A DNA stretch of 64,000 nt from Solirubrobacter deserti (GTDB lineage: Bacteria > Actinomycetota > Thermoleophilia > Solirubrobacterales > Solirubrobacteraceae): contig NZ_QPKJ02000008.1 of NCBI RefSeq assembly GCF_003344625.1, positions 108,527 through 172,526 of the forward strand. The letters run 5' to 3'. Positions 27,374 to 38,513 of this stretch are shown here, piece by piece; the stretch's first letter is position 1; each line of letters begins with the position of its first letter. A model generated the notes under the pieces. The model worked only from the letters and a program-made list of their open reading frames with translations. It had not been told where the DNA came from and ran no database searches. Made by a program: the position numbers and the translations under genes.

Positions 27374-29545
27374 TCAGGCACAGGTCTTCTGCGCCTTCGT
27401 CGAGCCGGGAAGCGCGCAGAACGGCTGGCTGACGGGGATCTTGCGCGCCTTCAGGACGAGCCGGCTGATCCGCGAGTTGAAGTCCGGCGCCGAGACCCAC
27501 ACTTCCAGGGTTTGTCCGGCTCGGAACTTCCGCTGCTTACCGGTGAGCGATGAGATCACGCTCGCCGCGTTGCGCCGCACCTTCCCGACCTTCAGTGCCT
27601 TCGACTTGAACGGGCACCGCGAGCCCTTGCACGTGATCTTCACCTTCAGGCCCTTGGGGAACTGCTGCGTGATCTGCAGATTCACGAGCCTCAGCCGCGT
27701 GCCCTTGATGTCCCAGGTCGGCAGGATGCCCGACGTCAAGTTCGGGAAGCTCGCGTCGCGGCCGGAGCAGTCCTCGTCCACGCTGTTGCGCGGCGTGTCC
27801 TTCGCGCCGGGCCGGATCGCGGCGTTCGCATCGTTGCAGTCCCCGGGCCGCGCCGCCCCGTCCCCGTCGCGGTCGAAGTTCACCGCGTCCGCGCCGTTGC
27901 AGTCCTCGTCCACACCATTGTCGGCCGCGTCGGCCGCACCCGGCCGGATGCCGCCGTTGGCGTCGTTGCAGTCCGCGGGCCGAGGCGACCCGTCCGCGTC
28001 GCGGTCGGGGTTCTCGGCGTCCGCGCCCGAGCAGTCCTCGTCCACGCCGTTGTCGAGCGCCTCCGCGGCGCCGGGGAAGATGCCCGCGTTCCCGTCGTTG
28101 CAGTCCGCCGGCGCCACGTGTCCGTCGAGATCGCCGTCGTCGCCCACGAACCGCCCGTAGATCTCGTACTCACCGTTCGCCAGCGGCGGTCGGTTGTCGT
28201 CCGCGTCCCACACGTTGAGCCAGGCCCGCTTTCCGGTGACCGGAACCGTCGCGGCGTCTTCGGGAGCGACGGAGGTGTTGCTGTCGGGACCCGTGAAGGT
28301 GAGCCGAAGGTCGTCGGTCGCCACCTCGGCGCCGTCCCCGGTGAGCGCCTGGCCGTAGCGCTCGATCTCCCCGTCAATCAGCCCGGGGAGGTCATCCTCT
28401 CCGCTCCAGGTGACGAAGTAGCGATCGAGATCCGGGTGATACGACGCCGTGGTCACGTCGGCGGTGCTCGCGCCGAACGCCGCGTTGCCAACGCCCATCG
28501 CGGAGATGCGCTGGTCCGTCCCGTTGGGTCGAAGCCCGCCGTCCGCCGCGACGCGTTGGACGAAGACCTCACCGTCGTCCGTGGTCGAGTCGTCCTTGAC
28601 GAAGGCCACGAGCGCCTCGTTCGTGACCGGGTTCGTTGCGATCGACGGCTTGACCGCTTGTCCACTCGCGGTGACGACGGTGGATGCCTCTACTTGGGAG
28701 AAGGCGCCGAGACCCAGTGAGCTGCTCACGCCGCGGACGAAGATCGACGGTCGGTCCGCTGCGTTCGGAGCCTCCCAGGCGATCATGAACCGGTCGTTGG
28801 CCGGCAGGTACGAGATAGCCGGTTCGTCAGGTGCGGCGTCTTCGTCGGGGGTCAAGGACACGGTCAGCTCGATGCCACTGCCACTCGCCAGAGCAGAGGA
28901 CACCGCCTGGGTCCGGATCTCCACGTTGTCGTCATTGGGGTCGTTGGCGGAGCTGGCCACCCAGGCAAAGCGGAAGCGATCGGCTTCTGGGTCGTACGCC
29001 ACCGCCGGTTGCGAAGCCACGTCGGCGTCTGCGTCCAGCGAACCGGTGTCGGAGATGCGTACGGGCGGGCCCGTGCTGATCCCGGCGGCGTTGACGACCT
29101 GCGCGATCAACTCGCGCTGTCCATCGGGGCTGTTCGGCGGCACCGGGTTCTGGCTGATCACCTTCGGCGTAGCGATGTAGCCCAGGACGTACTGATTGAC
29201 CTTCGGGCTGTAACTGACGACTGGACTCGTTGGGCTTTCGGCGCCGGGCACTTCGCTTAGGCGAGCCACCGACCCCTTCGCAACCCCTCGCCCGTCGAGG
29301 ATTTGCCCGAGTATCTCGACGTCCCCGCTCACCGTCGTGTTCCCGACCCAGGCGACGAGGTACTCGTCGTTGAGCGAGTTATGCGCCACGGACGGGTTTC
29401 GCGCCTGGACGGACGTGTTGCCGTCAGGTCCGACGCGCGTCAGGCGCGACTGCGAGCCGATGGCGAAGATGTCCGCCGCCTGCGCCGCTGACGGAGTAGC
29501 GACGAGTGCGATGAGGCAGAGCAGGAAGGCGCGGACGGCGGGCAT
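27374..29545 (-). CDS. Secreted protein with three tandem MopE-type repeats and Cys-capped C-terminal domain
   Basis: 723 residues with a clean signal peptide (AFLLCLIALVATPSAAQA). Residues about 25-470 are strand-rich repeats with patterns such as NDEYLVAWVG, ADRFRFAWVA, NDRFMIAWEA and LDRYFVTWSG, as in surface propellers. Residues about 470-600 carry three consecutive MopE-type units (VAPADCNDGN, RPADCNDANG, RPGDCNDANA, each closed by VDEDC). The C-terminal 118 residues match the domain of the adjacent 735-residue protein (GSRCPFKSKALKVGKV, FRAGQTLEVWVSAPDFN, CALPGSTKAQKTCA). Tandem gene duplication of at least the 3' ends is likely. Confidence 0.8.
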   Translation of the reverse strand: MPAVRAFLLCLIALVATPSAAQAADIFAIGSQSRLTRVGPDGNTSVQARNPSVAHNSLNDEYLVAWVGNTTVSGDVEILGQILDGRGVAKGSVARLSEVPGAESPTSPVVSYSPKVNQYVLGYIATPKVISQNPVPPNSPDGQRELIAQVVNAAGISTGPPVRISDTGSLDADADVASQPAVAYDPEADRFRFAWVASSANDPNDDNVEIRTQAVSSALASGSGIELTVSLTPDEDAAPDEPAISYLPANDRFMIAWEAPNAADRPSIFVRGVSSSLGLGAFSQVEASTVVTASGQAVKPSIATNPVTNEALVAFVKDDSTTDDGEVFVQRVAADGGLRPNGTDQRISAMGVGNAAFGASTADVTTASYHPDLDRYFVTWSGEDDLPGLIDGEIERYGQALTGDGAEVATDDLRLTFTGPDSNTSVAPEDAATVPVTGKRAWLNVWDADDNRPPLANGEYEIYGRFVGDDGDLDGHVAPADCNDGNAGIFPGAAEALDNGVDEDCSGADAENPDRDADGSPRPADCNDANGGIRPGAADAADNGVDEDCNGADAVNFDRDGDGAARPGDCNDANAAIRPGAKDTPRNSVDEDCSGRDASFPNLTSGILPTWDIKGTRLRLVNLQITQQFPKGLKVKITCKGSRCPFKSKALKVGKVRRNAASVISSLTGKQRKFRAGQTLEVWVSAPDFNSRISRLVLKARKIPVSQPFCALPGSTKAQKTCA
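27757..28140 (-). repeat. Three MopE-type coding repeats
   Basis: About 44-codon units inside the 723-residue secreted protein, each with an Asp-rich start (DGDLDG, DRDADG, DRDGDG), ADCNDxN or GDCNDxN, IxPGA and VDEDCxGxD. This is the putative metal-binding motif known from MopE and many secreted bacterial proteins. Asp and Cys spacing suggests divalent-metal or copper binding. Confidence 0.7.
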
Positions 29546-29709
29546 GCGCCGACGCTATCCGCGATGGAAAGACACCGCCACGGGGGCGACCTAGACAAAG
29601 GTGGTGTGGGCAACCGCCGCATGCGCCGGACCTTGCTCTTGTGCCTCTACCAGTGGAGAATCCTCGCTCTCCTGGGGGCGAGATTTTGCGAGAGGCACCT
29701 ACGAAGACC

Positions 29710-31229
29710 ATGAGGGCACTAGCAGTCGTCGCGGTGATCGCCGCGGTCACTCTGGGCGTGTCGGGCGCTGCGCACGCCGGAACGTACGTCGTCGAGGCGT
29801 GCAGGACGGGCAGCGGGCCTGCCGCCACGGACTCGTGGACGGCCAGCTCGATTCCAGAGGGCGTTGCGGAGGATGTTGTGATCGACGGTTGCGACCGCGG
29901 CCAGCAGCTGACGTTCGAGTTGTTCAATGAAGCACTGCAGGGGGTGCGCTTGAGCTTTCGTGCTCCGGCCGGTACGACGGTTGCGGGCGTAACTCTGGTT
30001 CGATCCGGGGCCGCGCTCTTCGGGCAGCCGGCGACCTATCGACTCCGCGCCGGCCAGCAGACCCTGGAACAGAGCCCTGACGAACCTGAGTGGCAACTCC
30101 TTCCTGGCCCGTTCACGGCTTCTGGTCTGCGGGCGTCCGGTCTGGACGTCGAGTACCTATGTGGGGGCGAGAGCTGTGCCGGCGATGCGCGGTTTCTGAG
30201 CATCGAGCGGGCGGCAGTGACGGTGAGCGACGAGGTCGCGCCGGAGCTCACCGGACTTCCCGCGGGCCGGCTCGTCGCCGGTCGGATGCAGGACGGCATC
30301 GTCGATCTGAAACTCGGTTTCAAGGACGTCGGCGGCGGCGTACAGGCCATCGAGTACAAGGTCGACGGCGCGGTGCGGTTCATCGAGAACGTGGGGGGAC
30401 TGTCCTGCAGGACGCCCTATGTCGTCGTGACCCCGTGCGCGTCCGAGGGGTACGCGACGTTGATGCTCGACACAGATGAGCTCAGCGACGGGCCGCACAC
30501 CGTCGAAGCGGTGCTCGTCGACGTCGCGGGCAACCGCACGATCGCCGGGCCGTTCGGGATCTCGGTGCGCACACCGCCTCCGGGGCCGCCCACGGTGGTG
30601 AGCGCGCCACCACAGGCGCCGGACCTGGTCGCCGCCCCGCCGGCGCCGCTTCGGCCGGGTGTTCTGACGCTGGCGGGCGCGCGGACGCGTCGCACGGCGT
30701 ATCAGGCGGTGACGCTGAAGGGATCGGTCGCGGCTCCGGACAAGGCGGCTCTCGCCAACGCGACCGTGACGCTGACCAGCCGGCCACTCCACACGCAGGC
30801 CTGGAGCGGCCCGACGACCACGACCACGGACGCCGAAGGGCGCTTCGAACTCGCGGTGCCGCCCGGCCCTTCGCGCGAGCTCAAGCTCGCCTACGGCGAC
30901 TCAACGCAGACGGTGAAGCTCGTCGTGACGGCACCCGTGCGGCTGAAGACCGACCGCAAGCGCACCCACAACGGGCGCAGCGTCAGGTTCGAGGGCTCGG
31001 TCCCCGGGGCGGGAACGGCCACCACACGCGTTGAGCTGCAGGCGTGGGCCGGTCGCAAATGGGTGCCGTTCAGGACGACGGCGCTCCGGAACGGGACGTT
31101 CAAGGCGTCCTACCGGTTCACGTCGACCTTCCGGACGACGCGGTACCGGTTCCGCGCCGTGGTGCACGAGAGCGGCGACTTCCCGTACGCGAGTGGGAAG
31201 TCGCCGGTCGTGGACGTGGTGGTGCGGCC

Positions 31230-31233
<4 letters not shown>
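29710..31233 (+). CDS. Secreted multi-domain Ig-like protein
   Basis: 507 residues from ATG 29710, chosen because it begins a typical signal peptide ([19 protein letters not shown] ending AHA). The frame is open 23 codons further upstream but that part is hydrophilic. The mature protein starts [11 protein letters not shown], has a lectin/jelly-roll-like first domain with paired cysteines (LCGGESCAG), an Ig-like domain of the VDVAGNRT type and two C-terminal Ig/carboxypeptidase-regulatory-like domains ([24 protein letters not shown]). No enzyme motif. Codon use is less strictly GC than in neighbours. Tail overlaps ettA by 4 bp. Confidence 0.75.
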
Positions 31234-32885
<1,652 letters not shown>

Positions 32886-32933
32886 CGCGCCCTTCACGTT
32901 AGAAGGGCGGCGAAGTCGCCCGCCTAAATAGGA

Positions 32934-32965
32934 GCTTGTTGGCCGCCGCCAGGCGGCGAACAAGC
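32934..32965. other. 14-bp near-perfect hairpin in divergent region
   Basis: Arms 32934-32947 and 32952-32965 pair over 14 positions with a single G/G mismatch and a 4-nt loop, between divergent ettA and the GATase gene. The gap of 170 bp otherwise shows no gene. It may be a regulatory hairpin in the GATase leader or a mobile REP-like remnant. Confidence 0.5.
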
Positions 32966-33055
32966 GGACACCCCTACCACTGGGCGAATCGAGGGCCTGC
33001 AAACTTGGACCAACGGCGGGGTGTGAACCGGGTCCGCGCGGCCGATGATTCCTCA

Positions 33056-33784
33056 ATGCGGCCGCTGATCGGCGTCACCACTTCGGAGTTGCGACCCAGC
33101 CACCTGGCGACGACCCGCCGCCACGGCGAGCCGGCGCACCCCGAGATGGCGCTGGGCATGACCTACCTGCGCACGCTCGACGCCGCCGGGGCGATCCCCG
33201 TCGTGCTGCCCCCGACCGGGACCGACCACCTGCAGGGCCTGCTCGAGCGCCTCGACGGCATCTGCCTGAGCGGCGGCCCGGACCTCGACCCCGGGGCCTA
33301 CGGCGCCACCGAGCGCCACACGCAGCTCGGCCCGACCGAGCCGAGCCTCGACGCCTTCGAGCTCTCCCTGGCCAAGGAGGCGCTCACCCGCAACATCCCG
33401 ATCCTCGCGATCTGCCGCGGCAGCCAGGCGCTCAACGTCGCCTGCGGGGGCACGCTGCACCAGCACATCGACGGCCACCGCCAGACCGAGGCGGCGACCG
33501 AGCCCACGCACGAGGTGCACATCGAGACGGGCTCCAAGCTGCACCGCATCACGCGCACGCGCACGCTCGCGGTCAACTCCTTCCACCACCAGGCGGTGGA
33601 CCGGGTGGGGGACGGACTGAGCGTCACCGCGCGCGCGACCGACGGCACGATCGAGGGCATCGAGGGACCGGGCGCGTTCACGGTCGGAGTGCAGTGGCAC
33701 GCCGAGACACTGTTCGCCCACCTGCCGCTGTTCGAGGCGCTGGTTAGGGCGGCTGCCCGTACCGAACTGCGCATAGCCGCGTGA
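33056..33784 (+). CDS. Class I glutamine amidotransferase, gamma-glutamyl-GABA hydrolase (PuuD) type
   Basis: 242 residues. The peptidase C26 fold is visible: GVTTSELRP start, [13 protein letters not shown], nucleophile elbow [12 protein letters not shown], and the His-Glu of VGVQWHAE. PuuD-type enzymes hydrolyse gamma-glutamyl-GABA in putrescine degradation, but no other puu gene is near, so the substrate is open. ATG at 33056 was chosen by the conserved RPLIGVTTS start. The ABC exporter genes follow after 13 bp. Confidence 0.9.
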   Translation: MRPLIGVTTSELRPSHLATTRRHGEPAHPEMALGMTYLRTLDAAGAIPVVLPPTGTDHLQGLLERLDGICLSGGPDLDPGAYGATERHTQLGPTEPSLDAFELSLAKEALTRNIPILAICRGSQALNVACGGTLHQHIDGHRQTEAATEPTHEVHIETGSKLHRITRTRTLAVNSFHHQAVDRVGDGLSVTARATDGTIEGIEGPGAFTVGVQWHAETLFAHLPLFEALVRAAARTELRIAA

Positions 33785-33797
33785 CAATCTGGGGCGG

Positions 33798-34673
33798 GTG
33801 CCCGCCCTTCGCCTCCGTGGCGTCGTCAAGCGTTTCGGCAACCTGACGGCTGTAGACCACCTCGACCTCGAGGTCCCCGAGGGAACCTGCGTCGGCCTGC
33901 TCGGCCCCAACGGCGCCGGCAAGTCCACCACGATGCGCCTGCTGACGGCGCAGGCCATCCCGGACGAGGGTGAGATCGAGATCCTCGGCCTCCCGCTGCC
34001 GCAGCGCAGCAAGGAGGCGCGCGCGCTGTGCGGCGTCGTCCCGCAGCTCGACAACCTCGACGTCACGCTCACGGTCGAGGAGAACCTGCGCGTCTTCGCC
34101 TACCTGTACCGCGTGCCGCGCAACGACCGCAAGGCCGCGGTCGAGCGCGCCCTGCAGATCGCGAACCTGACCGACCGCGCCGATACGAAGGTCGACAAGC
34201 TCTCCGGCGGCATGCGGCGGCGGCTGCTGATCGCCCGCGGCCTCGTGCACCAGCCGCAGCTGATCCTGCTCGACGAGCCGACCGTCGGCCTGGACCCGCA
34301 GGTCCGCCAGGAGCTGTGGGCGCTGATCGACCGGCTGCGCTCGGAGGGCGTCTCGATCCTGATGTCGACCCACTACATCGAGGAGGCCGAGCGCCTCGCC
34401 GACACCGTGACGATCATGTCCCACGGCCAGGCCGTCGCCACCGGCACCCCGCGCGACCTCATCACCGAGCACGCGGGCCACGAGGCCGTCGAGGTGTACG
34501 GGCCGCCGGCGAAGCTGCACGAGGTGGAGCAGGAGGCGAAGGCCGCCGGCTACGCCACGCGACGGACCGGCACGAGCATCAGCATCCTCAACGCCAACGG
34601 GTACGAGGGCGAGCGCCGGCCGACGAACCTCGAGGACGTGTTCGTCCTGCTCACCGGGGAGGAGATCGCGTGA
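33798..34673 (+). CDS. ABC transporter ATP-binding protein (DrrA/NodI type)
   Basis: 291 residues. Walker A GLLGPNGAGKST, Q-loop VVPQLDNLD, signature LSGGMRRRL, Walker B LILLDEPTVGLDP and H-loop STHYIEEAERLAD are all present. The C-terminal part is of the drug-resistance/ABC-2 exporter type. GTG start at 33798. The permease gene overlaps its stop (GTGA), so the two form one exporter. The substrate is unknown. Confidence 0.94.
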   Translation: MPALRLRGVVKRFGNLTAVDHLDLEVPEGTCVGLLGPNGAGKSTTMRLLTAQAIPDEGEIEILGLPLPQRSKEARALCGVVPQLDNLDVTLTVEENLRVFAYLYRVPRNDRKAAVERALQIANLTDRADTKVDKLSGGMRRRLLIARGLVHQPQLILLDEPTVGLDPQVRQELWALIDRLRSEGVSILMSTHYIEEAERLADTVTIMSHGQAVATGTPRDLITEHAGHEAVEVYGPPAKLHEVEQEAKAAGYATRRTGTSISILNANGYEGERRPTNLEDVFVLLTGEEIA

Positions 34674-35455
34674 GCGCGCCCAAGCGGCTCGGCCGCCTCG
34701 AGCGCCCCGCGCTGATGGGCGTCCTCGTGCGCGAGATCATCAACTTCGCCAGCTTCTGGCGCTCCTCGACCTTCAGCGCGACCGTCGAGCCGACGGTCTA
34801 CCTGCTCGCGTTCGGCTTCGGCTTCGGGTCGCTGGTCTCCACCGTCGGCGGCTACGACTACGTCGAGTACGTCGGCACTGGGACGGTCGCCACCGCGGTG
34901 CTGTTCTCGTCCGCGTTCCCGGCCATGTTCGGGACGTTCGTCAAGTACAAGTTCCAACGCACCTACGACGCCATCCTCGCCGCCCCGGTGGACACGGAGG
35001 AACTGGTGACCGCCGAGGTGCTGTGGCTGAGCGTCCGCGCGGGGACGTACGGCTGCGCGCCGATGCTCGTCGCGATCGTCTTCGGCCTGGATCCGAGCTG
35101 GGGCATGCTGCTCGTTCCCTTCATCGCGATGATCGCCGGCTTCGGCTGGGCCTGCTTCGGCACGACGATCAGCGCGATCGTCAACTCGATCGACAACTTC
35201 AACTACATCACCAGCGCCGTCCTCACGCCGCTGTTTCTGGTCGCGGGCACGTTCTTCCCCATCGACGGCCTGCCGCAGTGGGCGCAGGTGATCGCGCAGA
35301 TCAACCCGCTGTACCACCTCGTCGAGCTCGTCCGCCACGCCGTGTTCGGCTTCGAGCCCGGCGCGGACCTGATTCACCTGGGCGTGCTGGTGTTCTTCGC
35401 GCTGCTGATGTGGCGGCTCGCCATCCACTTCATGGAGAAGCGCCTCATCGCATAG
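34670..35455 (+). CDS. ABC-2 type permease
   Basis: 261 residues from GTG 34670 overlapping the ATPase stop. Six hydrophobic helices (for example VYLLAFGFGFGSLV, APMLVAIVFGLDPSWGML, LTPLFLVAGTFFPIDGLP). The ABC-2 signature around FFPIDGLPQWAQVIAQINP is typical of NodJ/DrrB-like permeases. It pairs with the preceding ATPase as an exporter of lipids, polysaccharide or a drug. Its 3' end overlaps the converging HD-GYP gene by 11 bp. Confidence 0.93.
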   Translation: MSAPKRLGRLERPALMGVLVREIINFASFWRSSTFSATVEPTVYLLAFGFGFGSLVSTVGGYDYVEYVGTGTVATAVLFSSAFPAMFGTFVKYKFQRTYDAILAAPVDTEELVTAEVLWLSVRAGTYGCAPMLVAIVFGLDPSWGMLLVPFIAMIAGFGWACFGTTISAIVNSIDNFNYITSAVLTPLFLVAGTFFPIDGLPQWAQVIAQINPLYHLVELVRHAVFGFEPGADLIHLGVLVFFALLMWRLAIHFMEKRLIA

Positions 35456-36953
35456 GCGGCCCGAGCACGAACGGCCCGTCCAGGGCGCCACGGACGGCGC
35501 GCTGGACCTGCAGCTCGGCCTCGAGGTCCGCGATGTGCTCCAGGTGGTCGCTGTGGCGGCCGCGCAGGACCTGCGTGGCGAACAGCCACACCAGCCGGCC
35601 GTCGAGCTGGGAGCCGGCGACGTTGCGCAGCTCGTCCTCGGCCTCGTGCGCGGGCATCTGGATGCGATAGGAGTCGGGCGAGGTCAGCACGTCGTAGACC
35701 TCGGCGACGGCGAGGATGCGCGCCGTCATCGGGATCGAGTCTCCGGCCAGCCCGTCCGGGTAGCCCTTGCCGTCGATGCGCTCGTGGTGGGCGAGCACGG
35801 CCGCGGCGACCTCGCCCATGCCCTCGACGCGCAGCAGCAGGCGCGCGCCGTCCGCCGGATGGCGCTTGATCAGCCGCAGCTCGGCCGGGTGCAGCTCGCT
35901 GCGGCCGATCAGGATGTGATCGGGGAGCGCCTCCTTCCCCAGGTCGTGCAGCAGCCCCGCGGTGTGGACGACCGCCTGCTCGCGCTCGGACAGGCCCGCC
36001 GCCCGGGCGAGCTGGTGCGCGTAGTGGGCGACCGCCGCGGCGTGGCGCGCCGCGCTGGGATCGCGCAGGGCGAGCGTCTCCAGTAGCAGGCCGAGCATTC
36101 CCTCGTGGCGGACGTCGAGCTGATTGGTGCGGCGCTCGATCTCCTCCGAGTGCGCCTGGCCCTCGAGCAGCGCGCGCAGCAGCAGCTGGTAGACGCCGAG
36201 GGCGAGCGCGAACAGGCCGATGATCCAGGGGCCGAGGGCCTCGAAGCCGTAGACGGCCATCGCGGTCATCACAGCGCTGGCGATCTCCCACGGCAGCACC
36301 GGCACGAACACGCCGCGGAACATCTCCAGCAGTGAGCCGCCGCGCAGGATGCGGGTGTGGCCCGCGATCATCAGGAAGTTCAGGAGGTTCGCGACGAGGA
36401 AGACCGTGAAGACGGCGATCGCGTAGCCGCCCTCCATCGACTCCTCGTGCACCGCGTGCAGGACGATCCCACCGACCAGCGGGAAGGTCGTGTACGTGAG
36501 CAGGTTGTTGAGCAGGTACGTGCCGCGGACCTTGCGGCGCAGCGCGTCCACGAGCGCGCTCGCCAGGCCGAGGAACGCGGCCGGCGCGGGGCCGAGCAGC
36601 GCCATGGCGAGCACGAGGCCCGTGAACGAGCCCCCGATCCGGAAGCGCTTGGCGTCCAGCACCAGGATGTCGGAGCCGAGCACGAGCAGCGCGATGAGGC
36701 CGACGAGCGGCAGCGGCTCCCACTGGTTCTCGCCCGACAGGTAGGCCGCCGCGGCGAGCACGCCGATCAGCAGCACGCCCTGTGTGACCGCGGTCGCGCG
36801 CCGACGTCCCGCGTACGGGACACGCCCCGACGGCGCCCGTTCGGGCGGGGGCGCAGGGGCGTCCGCCACCGCGGCCGCTCTCACGACGGAGAGCGCCCAG
36901 GTGACCAGCCCAAGCCAGACGATCAGTGCGAGCCAGACGACCACAGGGAGCAA
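35445..36953 (-). CDS. Membrane-anchored HD-GYP domain phosphodiesterase
   Basis: 502 residues. One N-terminal helix, a short linker, then seven or eight helices up to about residue 265, then a coiled stretch (HSEEIERRTNQLDVRHEG) and an HD-GYP domain with HDLGKEALPD, IKRHP and HHERIDGKGYPDGL. HD-GYP enzymes usually degrade cyclic di-GMP or related dinucleotides. The membrane part suggests signal input at the membrane. No GGDEF partner is in this window. Confidence 0.9.
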   Translation of the reverse strand: MLPVVVWLALIVWLGLVTWALSVVRAAAVADAPAPPPERAPSGRVPYAGRRRATAVTQGVLLIGVLAAAAYLSGENQWEPLPLVGLIALLVLGSDILVLDAKRFRIGGSFTGLVLAMALLGPAPAAFLGLASALVDALRRKVRGTYLLNNLLTYTTFPLVGGIVLHAVHEESMEGGYAIAVFTVFLVANLLNFLMIAGHTRILRGGSLLEMFRGVFVPVLPWEIASAVMTAMAVYGFEALGPWIIGLFALALGVYQLLLRALLEGQAHSEEIERRTNQLDVRHEGMLGLLLETLALRDPSAARHAAAVAHYAHQLARAAGLSEREQAVVHTAGLLHDLGKEALPDHILIGRSELHPAELRLIKRHPADGARLLLRVEGMGEVAAAVLAHHERIDGKGYPDGLAGDSIPMTARILAVAEVYDVLTSPDSYRIQMPAHEAEDELRNVAGSQLDGRLVWLFATQVLRGRHSDHLEHIADLEAELQVQRAVRGALDGPFVLGPPMR

Positions 36954-37165
36954 GTTAGTGCGTACCCCTGTTCACGCGCAATCAGGCTCGGACCTGAGGT
37001 TTGCCGCCGCCGCGACCGGTACGTCGATCTACAACCAAAAAGTCGGCCGATGAACACTTTCTGGTTTCGGTGTAGGACTTGCATTGGTGGGTATATTTCG
37101 GCGCGGCGGGGGTCAGCCCGCCTGTTCCGAATCCAACGACCGTCAGGGGGGTCATCATGGGTTGG

Positions 37166-37179
37166 CGGAACTAGTTCCG
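37166..37179. promoter_or_regulatory. 14-bp perfect palindrome
   Basis: CGGAACTAGTTCCG is a perfect palindrome in the upstream region of the J-domain/TPR gene, just before a long hairpin. Size and symmetry fit an operator for a dimeric regulator. No regulator is assigned. Confidence 0.45.
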
Positions 37180-37186
37180 GTACGGA

Positions 37187-37225
37187 TGCCGGCCCGGCGA
37201 GGCTGTAGGGGTCGCCGGGCCGGCA
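37187..37225 (+). terminator. 14-bp perfect hairpin in the leader of the J-domain gene
   Basis: Arms 37187-37200 and 37212-37225 (TGCCGGCCCGGCGA and its reverse complement) with an 11-nt loop, ending 43 bp before the ATG. No T-run follows. Either a terminator for upstream transcription or a leader attenuator. Confidence 0.5.
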
Positions 37226-37268
37226 GTCCCGGTTCGTCCAGGCGGCGCGCGGTACCGTAGATGGGTCT

Positions 37269-38513
37269 ATGCCCCAGGTGCTCGACATCGAACAGGCCGT
37301 GCTGCTGCTCGAGATCGAGCCTCCCTTCGACAAGCGCGACATCCAGCTTGCGCGCCGCAAGCTCGCGAAGGTCTGGCATCCGGACATCGCGCCGCCCGGG
37401 CGTCAACACGAGCACGAGCGCCACCTGAAGGCGATCAACGAGGCGGCCGACCAGCTCGAGCAGCTGGCCGAGCAGTCGCGCGGCGGGAAGGTCTCCAAGA
37501 ACGCCGTCAAGGTCTCCGCCGCCGCCGCGCGCAAGCGCCGCGCGGAGGAGGGTGCTCGCGCGTACGCCGAGGAGCAGCGCCGGCGCGAGGAGGACGCCGA
37601 CCGCGAAAAGCACGATCCGTTCGGTTCGCGCGTGCCCGACCACTCAGTGGTCCACCGCTACGCGCGCTGCCTGTCGTATCCGGAATGGGGCGTCGGCAGC
37701 GTCAACGGCATCTACTTCACGGGCCACGGGGACGACGTTCAGCAGTGGGCGCGCGTCTCCTTCCAGCCCGGCATTCGCACCGTGCCGGCCGGGTCGCTGC
37801 AGTTCGTCGACTTCTCCAAGCCCGACCCCGGCGCCGAGCGGGTGATGCGCTTCATGACCGCGGCCAAGCACGCGCTGGCCGAGGGCGACTTCAAGCTCGC
37901 CGCCCGCCGGCTCGTGTACGCGCGTGACGCGGAACCCGGCAACGCGCAGGTCCTGCGCCTGATGACGCTCGCGTTCTGGCAGGCCGGCGACTTCAGCGCC
38001 GCCGCGCGCAGCGTGCGCGACTGGATCCGCGCCGAGAAGGACCGTCCGGCGCCCTATCGCTACGCCGCACGCATCTACGAGGACATGGGAGCGCTGTCGC
38101 AGGCGGTCGACGCGGCCGAGCGCGAGGTGGCGGCCGCGCCACAGGACGCGTCGGCGTGGGAGCGCCTCGGCCGGCTGCGCATGCGCACCTTCGATCGCGA
38201 GGGCGCGCGCGAGGCGCTGGAACAGGCCCGGGCGCTCGCGCCGACCGAGGAAGGGCTGCTGGACCTGGCGCTCGTCGCGAACCTGATGGGCGACGTCGGG
38301 GCCGAGGTCAGTGCGTGCGAGCAGGCCACGACGCTGTTCCCGAAGAGCGCGGCGGCGTGGGCCCGCTACGCACACGCCCTCGCGCGCACGGACCGGGTGT
38401 CCGAGTGCCTGGAGGCGTGCGAGCGCGCGCTCAAGCTCGGCAACGATCCCGAAGTGCGCGACCTGCGTGATCAAGTGGCACGCATGGTCCCGCGCGAACT
38501 CAAGGCCGCTTAG
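37269..38513 (+). CDS. J-domain and tetratricopeptide repeat protein
   Basis: 414 residues. The first 70 residues form a DnaJ-like J domain with the hallmark HPD (KVWHPDIAPPG) and a preceding helix of basic residues (RRKLAKVW). A charged helical linker (about 70-120, KRRAEEGARAYAEEQRRREE) follows, then a small globular segment and at least five TPR-like helical pairs from about residue 195 to the end. No signal peptide. It could recruit DnaK to a client or complex. No chaperone gene is adjacent. Confidence 0.8.
   Translation: MPQVLDIEQAVLLLEIEPPFDKRDIQLARRKLAKVWHPDIAPPGRQHEHERHLKAINEAADQLEQLAEQSRGGKVSKNAVKVSAAAARKRRAEEGARAYAEEQRRREEDADREKHDPFGSRVPDHSVVHRYARCLSYPEWGVGSVNGIYFTGHGDDVQQWARVSFQPGIRTVPAGSLQFVDFSKPDPGAERVMRFMTAAKHALAEGDFKLAARRLVYARDAEPGNAQVLRLMTLAFWQAGDFSAAARSVRDWIRAEKDRPAPYRYAARIYEDMGALSQAVDAAEREVAAAPQDASAWERLGRLRMRTFDREGAREALEQARALAPTEEGLLDLALVANLMGDVGAEVSACEQATTLFPKSAAAWARYAHALARTDRVSECLEACERALKLGNDPEVRDLRDQVARMVPRELKAA

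Larger units (their letters stand above)
36954..37268. promoter_or_regulatory. 315-bp divergent region without a gene
   Basis: This stretch between the HD-GYP gene and the J-domain/TPR gene is less GC-rich than its surroundings around 37020-37110 (CAACCAAAAAGTCGG, GGTATATTTCGG), fitting promoters for both sides. It then holds a 14-bp palindrome and a 14-bp hairpin, listed separately. A five-codon open frame ATG GGT TGG CGG AAC TAG at 37157-37174 follows an AGGGGGG motif. No longer coding frame is convincing. Confidence 0.5.

Noticed and set aside
37020..37110. Possible tRNA gene in the AT-richer stretch upstream of the J-domain gene
   Set aside because: GTTCCGAATCC resembles a T-loop but no acceptor, D or anticodon stems can be paired around it.
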